Origin: an uncultured Acetobacteraceae bacterium
GTDB taxonomy: Bacteria > Pseudomonadota > Alphaproteobacteria > Acetobacterales > Acetobacteraceae
NCBI GenBank assembly: GCA_903839965.1
Contig: CAIMEK010000746.1
Span: 1-11,058, forward strand
Direction: 5' to 3'
DNA: 11,058 nt
The translations under genes and the position numbers were made by a program. Under the pieces are notes generated by a model. It saw nothing but the letters and a program-made list of their open reading frames with translations. It was not told the DNA's origin and made no database searches. Every line of letters begins with the position of its first letter. Position 1 is the first letter of the stretch. Positions 6,612 to 11,058 of the stretch are shown in pieces.

Positions 6612-8881
6612 CCCATATGGGTGGCAAGGCCGGCCTGCGGGTGGTCGGCACCAGGCCGGTCCGCCCGGACGGCGTGGACAAGGTGACGGGCCGGGCGATG
6701 TTCGGCGCCGACCTGCATTTGCCCGGCATGCTCGAAGGCCGCGTCAAGCGCAGCCCGCACGCGCATGCGCGCATCCTGCGCATCGATATTTCCAAGGCCA
6801 CGGCGCTACCCGGCGTGCTGGCGGTGGTCACGGGGGCCGATTTCCCGGACATCCCCTCCGAGGAGGCCTTCGCCGGCGACGGGCAGATCAATTTCCGCGA
6901 CCTCTCGCGCAACCTCATGGCGCGCGGCAAGGTGCTCTACGACGGCCACGCGGTGGCGGCGCTGGCGGCCACCTCGGCGGCGATCGCCGACGCGGCGCTG
7001 GACCTTATCGAGGTCGACTACGACGTGCTGCCGCACGTGATCGACATCGACGCCGCGATGGCGGCGGATGCGCCCGTGCTGCACGACGACCTGTTCACCG
7101 AAGGCGTCACGCCGGCGCCGACCGCGCCGTCCAATGTCTCCAAGCGCGTCCAGTTCAGCGTCGGCGATGCCGAGGCCGCCCTCAGGACCGCCGAAGTGGT
7201 GGTGCAGGGGCGCTACACCACCCAGCCCGTGCACCAGGGCTACATCGAGCCGCATGCCTGCGTGGCGAGCTGGGGTGCGGACGGCCAGTGCACCATCTTC
7301 AGCTCCACCCAGGGCGCCTTCATGGTGCGCGCCTACGTTGCCAAGGTGCTGGGGCTGGACATCGCCAATATCCGCTCGATCCCGGCCGAAATCGGCGGCG
7401 GCTTCGGCGGCAAGACGCTGGTCTACCTGGAGCCGGTGGCGATGGCGTTGTCGCGCAAGGCCGGCCGACCCGTGCGCCTGGTGATGAACCGCGAGGAAGT
7501 GTTCCGCGCCTCCGGCCCGACCTCGGGTTCGGTCATGGACGTCAAGCTGGGCGCGCTGCGCGACGGCAGCATCGTCGCCGCCACCCTGGTGGTGAAGCTG
7601 CAGGCCGGCGCCTTCCCGGGCTCGCCGTTGAATCCGGCCTGCATGTGCCCGCTGGCGCCGTACGACCTGCCGAATGTCGCCATCACCGGCTACGACGTGG
7701 TCAGCAACCGTCCGAAGGTCGCCGCCTATCGTGCGCCCGGGGCGCCGATCGGCGCCTTCGCCGTCGAGTGCGCGCTGGACGATCTGGCCCGCAAGCTGGG
7801 CATGGACCCGATCGCGCTGCGCCAGAAAAACGCCGCGCGGCAGGGCACCAAAACGGCGTACGGCGTCACCTTCCGCGAAATCGGCTTCGAGCAGACCCTG
7901 GCGGCGGCGAAAGCGCATCCGCACTACAGCGCTCCGCTCGGGCCCAACCAGGGGCGCGGCGTGGCCAGCGGCTTCTGGTTCAACTTCGGCGGCGATTCCT
8001 CGGCAGCGGTGCACGTCAACGAGGACGGCACCGCCTCGGTGGTCTCGCCCAATCCCGACATCGGCGGCTCGCGGGCCTCGCTGGCGATGATGGCCGCCGA
8101 GGTGCTGGGCCTGCCGTACGAGAAGGTGCGCGTGCTGGTGGCCGACACCTCGTCCATCTCGGTCTCGGGCCTCACCGGCGGCAGCCGGGTGACCTTCGCC
8201 GTCGGCACCTGCGTGGTGCGGGCGGCCGAACAGGTGGTCGAGCAGCTCAAGCAGCGGGCCGCCCGGATGTGGGACATCCCGGCCGACGCGGTGGAGTGGA
8301 ACGACGGCGAGGCGGTGCCGGCGGGCGCCAATGCGGGCGGCTTCGACCCGCTGCCGCTGGCGGCGATCGCCGACCGCGCGAGCGCCACCGGCGGGCCGAT
8401 CGGCGCCGAGGTCACCGCCGATGTGCGCGGGGCGGGGCCGGGGTTCGGGACGCATATCTGCGACCTTGAGGTCGACCGCGAAACCGGCCAGGTAAAGGTC
8501 CTCCGCTATACCGTGGTGCAGGATGTCGGACGGGCGATCCACCCGTCCTATGTCGAGGGCCAGATGCAAGGCGGCGCCGTGCAAGGCATCGGCTGGGCGC
8601 TGAACGAGGAGTACGTGTACGACTCGGCCGGGCGCCTGCAGAACCCGGGTTTCCTCGACTACCGGGTGCCGGTGGCTTCCGACCTGCCGATGATCGACAC
8701 GGTGCTGGTGGAAGTGCCGAATCCGCTGGCGCCGTTCGGGGCCCGCGGGGTCGGCGAGGTGCCGATCGTGCCGCCCATCGCGGCGGTGGCGAATGCCTTG
8801 CGCTCGGCGACGGGGCTGCGGATGGCCGACCTGCCGGCCTCCCCGCCGAAACTGCGCGCGGCGCTGGATGCGGCCGGGTAG
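6608..8881 (+). CDS. Mo hydroxylase molybdopterin-binding large subunit (XDH/aldehyde oxidase family)
   Basis: The 757-residue catalytic subunit, usual length for the family, would bind the molybdenum cofactor and hydroxylate an aldehyde, N-heterocycle or aromatic substrate using water. The N-terminal aldehyde oxidase a/b hammerhead domain begins at RPDGVDKVTGRAMFGAD. Cofactor-contacting motifs are STQGAFMVRAYVAKVLG with its Gln, EIGGGFGGKT (261-270), and GVGE, in which Glu717 matches the catalytic base. The active-site loop is AYRAPGAP (373-380). It differs from the Cys-bearing AYxCSFR loop of CO dehydrogenase and from AYRGAGR of form II enzymes, so CO oxidation is ruled out. No twin-arginine signal is visible, so the enzyme should be cytoplasmic. 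GAGGGGAGA precedes ATG 6608. The stop is three bases before the MoaD-like gene. The real substrate cannot be named. Confidence 0.95.
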   Translation: MTHMGGKAGLRVVGTRPVRPDGVDKVTGRAMFGADLHLPGMLEGRVKRSPHAHARILRIDISKATALPGVLAVVTGADFPDIPSEEAFAGDGQINFRDLSRNLMARGKVLYDGHAVAALAATSAAIADAALDLIEVDYDVLPHVIDIDAAMAADAPVLHDDLFTEGVTPAPTAPSNVSKRVQFSVGDAEAALRTAEVVVQGRYTTQPVHQGYIEPHACVASWGADGQCTIFSSTQGAFMVRAYVAKVLGLDIANIRSIPAEIGGGFGGKTLVYLEPVAMALSRKAGRPVRLVMNREEVFRASGPTSGSVMDVKLGALRDGSIVAATLVVKLQAGAFPGSPLNPACMCPLAPYDLPNVAITGYDVVSNRPKVAAYRAPGAPIGAFAVECALDDLARKLGMDPIALRQKNAARQGTKTAYGVTFREIGFEQTLAAAKAHPHYSAPLGPNQGRGVASGFWFNFGGDSSAAVHVNEDGTASVVSPNPDIGGSRASLAMMAAEVLGLPYEKVRVLVADTSSISVSGLTGGSRVTFAVGTCVVRAAEQVVEQLKQRAARMWDIPADAVEWNDGEAVPAGANAGGFDPLPLAAIADRASATGGPIGAEVTADVRGAGPGFGTHICDLEVDRETGQVKVLRYTVVQDVGRAIHPSYVEGQMQGGAVQGIGWALNEEYVYDSAGRLQNPGFLDYRVPVASDLPMIDTVLVEVPNPLAPFGARGVGEVPIVPPIAAVANALRSATGLRMADLPASPPKLRAALDAAG

Positions 8882-8884
8882 CGC

Positions 8885-9133
8885 GTGCCCAGGGTCGTCC
8901 TGAGCGACAATATCTGCCGGTTGCTGGCCGGCGGGGCGGTGGAACTGGAGGTTGCCGCCACCAGTGTCCGCCGCCTGATCACCGAGTTGGAGGCCCGGTT
9001 TCCGGGTCTCGGGCGGCAGGTGGAGCAGCGGATGGCGGTGGCGATCGACGGCGTGATCTACCAGGACGCCACTGGCGTGCAACTGGCCGAGGCAAGCGAG
9101 ATCGTGCTGATCCCGAAGATCGGTGGAGGTTAA
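8885..9133 (+). CDS. MoaD/ThiS-family sulfur-carrier-like protein
   Basis: An 82-residue protein with a ubiquitin-like (beta-grasp) layout. It has an N-terminal strand RVVLS, a helix SVRRLITELEARFPGL, a hydrophobic strand MAVAIDGVIY, then EIVLIPKIGGG. The C-terminal Gly-Gly(-Gly) tail is the residue pair that becomes adenylated and thiocarboxylated in MoaD and ThiS. MoaD supplies the dithiolene sulfurs of molybdopterin, so its place three bases after the Mo subunit gene (GTG 8885 after TAG 8879-8881) points to a role in making or sulfurating this enzyme's cofactor. MoaE, MoeB and XdhC are not in the window, so partners would have to be encoded elsewhere. No good Shine-Dalgarno is present, so reinitiation from the upstream stop is likely. 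Sulfur transfer for some other pathway is possible. Confidence 0.82.
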   Translation: MPRVVLSDNICRLLAGGAVELEVAATSVRRLITELEARFPGLGRQVEQRMAVAIDGVIYQDATGVQLAEASEIVLIPKIGGG

Positions 9134-9158
9134 GTTTATAAGTCGCTGATATTGAAAG

Positions 9159-9461
9159 TCATTTAATCTTTATCGCCTTGTCGGCCCAGGCTTCCATGCG
9201 CTTTGCCTCGGCATTCAGCGTGCCGACGCGTTCGCCGAGATCACCCAACCTGGAGTTGCAGGACTGCAGCGTTGCGCCCAATCCGTGCACGCTCTCGCGC
9301 AGCTTGCCGAGCGCGCCGCGCCAGCCCGCGACGGCCTCGCGCTGGCTGGCCAGGGCCGCCTCCAAATTCGCCAAAGCGAGCACCAGCCTGGCCTGCGCCG
9401 GGTCGGGCGGGCGCGCCGGCCGGGGGAAGGGGATGATGGTAGCGCCAGGAGGGGTGGTCAT
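9159..9461 (-). CDS. Small predicted coiled-coil protein, function unknown
   Basis: The preferred start at 9461 gives a 100-residue protein. A Pro-rich tail (TIIPFPRPARPPDPA, about residues 9-23) precedes a long amphipathic helical stretch from about residue 25 to the end, with regularly spaced Leu/Val/Ala. It ends in a charged Lys-rich tail. The pattern suggests a coiled coil, and neither a membrane segment nor a signal peptide is seen. GGAG lies ten bases upstream of ATG 9461. In-frame ATGs further up (9488, 9647) would add residues through an AT-rich, non-coding-looking segment and are less likely. Third-position G/C is high until the last few codons, which are Lys/Ile-rich. I do not recognise a family. 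It converges on the Mo operon with 25 bases between stops and diverges from the CNNM gene. Confidence 0.6.
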   Translation of the reverse strand: MTTPPGATIIPFPRPARPPDPAQARLVLALANLEAALASQREAVAGWRGALGKLRESVHGLGATLQSCNSRLGDLGERVGTLNAEAKRMEAWADKAIKIK

Positions 9462-9503
9462 GCGGGCACAACTCCGAACGTGCAGCATGGTTAACAAAGC
9501 ATG

Positions 9504-9547
9504 AATCGGATCATTATGCGAGATAAAAGTTGCATAACGATCCGGTT
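9504..9547. promoter_or_regulatory. Imperfect inverted repeat in the divergent intergenic region
   Basis: Arm 9504-9519 (AATCGGATCATTATGC) pairs with arm 9532-9547 (GCATAACGATCCGGTT) at 14 of 16 positions around a 12-base AT-rich spacer. The repeat lies in the 173-base gap between the leftward coiled-coil gene (start 9461) and the rightward CNNM gene (start 9635), where control signals for both would sit. On the minus strand, CATAAT (9518-9513) would be a fair -10 box inside the left arm. On the plus strand, TTAACA (9491-9496) and CATTAT (9512-9517) are a weak pair with only 15-base spacing. A dimeric regulator operator or an RNA hairpin are both possible. Confidence 0.5.
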
Positions 9548-9634
9548 TGCTTCCCCACCCCAAACCTGCAACCTCCCCCCATCCGCGCCATCGGAATGAT
9601 GCCGCGCCCTCCGCGGCCCTGTATGCTGCCGGCC

Positions 9635-10930
9635 ATGGAACTCGCACTCGACATCCTCATCGTCCTGCTGCTGATTGGCCTGAACGGCCTGTTCGCCCTG
9701 AGCGAACTGGCGCTGGTCTCGGCCAACCGCGCCCGCCTCGCCGTGCTGGAGCGCAAGGGCGTCCCCGGCGCCACCCTGGCGCGCCACCTGTCGGAGGACC
9801 CGCAGCGCTTCCTGCCCGCGGCGCAGGTCGGCATCACCGTGGTCGCCATCCTTTCCGGCGTGTTCGGCGGCGCCCACGTGGCGGTGTTTTTGACCCCGCT
9901 GCTGGAGCAGGTGTCCTGGCTCCGGCCGTTCGCCTCGGGGCTTTCGCTCGGCGCCGTGGTGCTCGCCATCACCTTCCTCACCCTGGTGCTGGGCGAACTG
10001 GTGCCCAAACAACTGGCGCTGCGCGCGCCCGAGCGCACCGCCGCCCGGGTGGCCGCCCCATTGGCCCGGCTGGCCCGCGTCGCCCGCCCCATCGTCTGGG
10101 TGCTCTCCGCATCCTCCGCGCTGGTGCTGCGGTTGTTCGGGGCCCATCGCGCCCAGAGCAAGACGGTGACCGAGGAGGAACTGAAAGCGCTGCTGGCCGA
10201 GGGCGAGAAGACCGGCGTGCTGGAGACCGGCGAACGCGACATGATCGAGCGCGTGCTGCGCCTGGCCGACAAACCGGTGCGCGCCATCATGACGCCGCGC
10301 ACCGAAATCGCCTGGATCGACCGCACCGACCCGGCCCGCGAGATCGCCGCCACGCTGAAATCGGCGCCGCACAGCCGTTTCGTGGTCTGCGACGGCAGCG
10401 TGGATAACGTCGTGGGCGTGGTGCAGGCCAAGGACATCCTCGACTCCATCCTGGACGGCAAGGAGCTGTCGATCGGCACGGCGCTGCGCCAACCCGTCTA
10501 CATCCCCGACACGGTGTCGGCGCTCGACGCCCTGGAGCGGCTGAAGTCCGACTCGCTGGGGGTGGCGCTGGTGCTCGACGAGTACGGCAGCTTCGAGGGC
10601 GTGGTGACCGCGGCCGATGTGCTGGAGGCGATCATCGGCGACCCGGCCGACACGCCCAAGCCGGACGAGGGCATCCCCCCGGTCGAAGGCACGTTCCTGT
10701 TCGACGGCATGATGCCGGTGGACGAAGCGAAAGCCCGGCTCGGCCTGCCCGACCTGCCGGCCGAAGGCAGCTACCACACCATCGCCGGCCTGCTGCTCGC
10801 CCTGCTCCGCCGGGTGCCCCGCCAAGGCGACAAACTGGTGTTCGGCGGCTGGCTGTTCGAAGTCCTGGAAATGGACGGCCGCCGCGTGGAGCGCGTCCGC
10901 GCCAGCCGCGAGAAGCTGGCGGAAGAGTAA
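9635..10930 (+). CDS. CNNM/CBS/CorC-HlyC-domain membrane protein (hemolysin family)
   Basis: A 431-residue inner-membrane protein. The N-terminal CNNM (DUF21) domain, about residues 1-190, has membrane segments near 3-27, 63-88, 94-118 and 138-158. It includes the conserved opening LNGLFALSELALVSANRARL and LTLVLGELVPKQLAL. A pair of CBS domains (about 215-335) starts at VRAIMTPRTEIAWI, and a C-terminal CorC_HlyC domain (about 345-425) contains VEGTFLFDGMMPVDEA. Members of this family are linked to Mg2+/Co2+ efflux or tolerance. The 'hemolysin' label is historical. ATG 9635 is preferred because it immediately precedes the first membrane helix. ATG 9623, four codons earlier, is also possible, and no clear Shine-Dalgarno helps. 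A small stem, GCCGCG/CGCGGC (9601-9617), lies in the leader. The gene appears monocistronic here, and a role in the neighbouring operons is not indicated. Confidence 0.93.
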   Translation: MELALDILIVLLLIGLNGLFALSELALVSANRARLAVLERKGVPGATLARHLSEDPQRFLPAAQVGITVVAILSGVFGGAHVAVFLTPLLEQVSWLRPFASGLSLGAVVLAITFLTLVLGELVPKQLALRAPERTAARVAAPLARLARVARPIVWVLSASSALVLRLFGAHRAQSKTVTEEELKALLAEGEKTGVLETGERDMIERVLRLADKPVRAIMTPRTEIAWIDRTDPAREIAATLKSAPHSRFVVCDGSVDNVVGVVQAKDILDSILDGKELSIGTALRQPVYIPDTVSALDALERLKSDSLGVALVLDEYGSFEGVVTAADVLEAIIGDPADTPKPDEGIPPVEGTFLFDGMMPVDEAKARLGLPDLPAEGSYHTIAGLLLALLRRVPRQGDKLVFGGWLFEVLEMDGRRVERVRASREKLAEE

Positions 10931-11058
10931 GGCCAGGGCTCCGCCCCATAGGCGCGGAGATAAAAGAAATATCCTTTCTTGTCAGTTGGTTGGATTTCCC
11001 GACACGTCCCAGGACGGATGGCTGGCCCCGATGGGCCGAACTCCGGCCCAACTTTCCA
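10931..11058. other. Non-coding tail with small hairpins
   Basis: After the CNNM stop there is no convincing gene. A weak A/T stem, AAGAAA (10964-10969) with TTTCTT (10975-10980), may be a poor terminator. A perfect 7-bp stem TGGGCCG/CGGCCCA (11032-11038 and 11044-11050) with loop AACTC is close to the window end, followed by AACTTT. A 5-bp inverted repeat CGTCC-CA-GGACG (11006-11017) lies between. Terminator function is unproven, and the opening GGGCTCCGCCCC may belong to a dispersed intergenic element. Confidence 0.35.

Noticed and set aside
6608..8881. CO dehydrogenase large subunit (CoxL), suggested by coxMSL gene order.
   Set aside because: The active-site loop AYRAPGAP lacks the Cys of AYxCSFR and also differs from the form II loop AYRGAGR.
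6806..9082. A 758-codon open frame on the minus strand.
   Set aside because: It lies opposite the Mo hydroxylase genes and translates to His/Arg/Gly-rich sequence without domains, as expected opposite GC-rich coding DNA.
10964..10980. Intrinsic terminator after the CNNM gene.
   Set aside because: The stem is six A/T-rich pairs with no following T-run, which is too weak to call as a terminator on its own.
1..11058. CRISPR array, tRNA, rRNA, insertion sequence or toxin-antitoxin pair.
   Set aside because: No regularly spaced repeats, cloverleaf-like segments, transposase motifs or terminal inverted repeats were seen. The small genes present have other explanations.

Overview
GC-rich DNA with tightly packed genes, four-base ATGA start/stop overlaps and strong third-position G/C bias. 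This fits a high-GC Pseudomonadota chromosome, either Alphaproteobacteria such as Acetobacteraceae/Rhodospirillales or Betaproteobacteria. The sequence alone does not decide between them. I see no mobile element, CRISPR array, tRNA or rRNA.

Region 1 (1-4491, +) looks like one catabolic/uptake operon. In order it holds the 3' end of a GntR/FCD-type regulator, a 3-hydroxyisobutyrate dehydrogenase-family reductase interrupted by a frameshift near 504-512, two amino-acid-type (HAAT/PAAT) ABC permeases, their ATPase, the periplasmic family-3 binding protein, and an RpiB/LacA/LacB-family sugar-phosphate isomerase. An 11-bp-stem GC hairpin sits between the binding-protein gene and the isomerase. A regulator, a beta-hydroxyacid dehydrogenase, a small-solute transporter and an RpiB-like isomerase together suggest uptake and breakdown of a small hydroxy or sugar acid, or a related polar compound. 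The substrate is not determined.

Region 2 (4469-5191, +) is a spermidine-synthase-like SAM-dependent methyltransferase-fold protein. Its start overlaps the end of the isomerase gene.

Region 3 (5188-9133, +) is a second operon. It has its own candidate sigma70 promoter and encodes a three-subunit molybdenum hydroxylase of the xanthine dehydrogenase/CO dehydrogenase family in the order FAD subunit, 2Fe-2S subunit, Mo subunit (the coxMSL order). A small MoaD/ThiS-like sulfur-carrier protein ending in Gly-Gly-Gly follows. The Mo subunit lacks the Cys-containing CO dehydrogenase loop, so this is not a CO dehydrogenase, and its substrate is unknown.

Region 4 (9134-11058) holds a small leftward coiled-coil protein of unknown function, convergent with the Mo operon, and a rightward CNNM/CBS/CorC-HlyC membrane protein. 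The two diverge from an AT-rich spacer with a striking imperfect inverted repeat (9504-9547). The last 128 bases are non-coding and contain small hairpins.

The window is mostly recognisable metabolism. The best leads are the uncharacterised Mo hydroxylase with its dedicated MoaD-like partner, the frameshifted dehydrogenase inside an otherwise intact operon, and the inverted repeat between the divergent genes.
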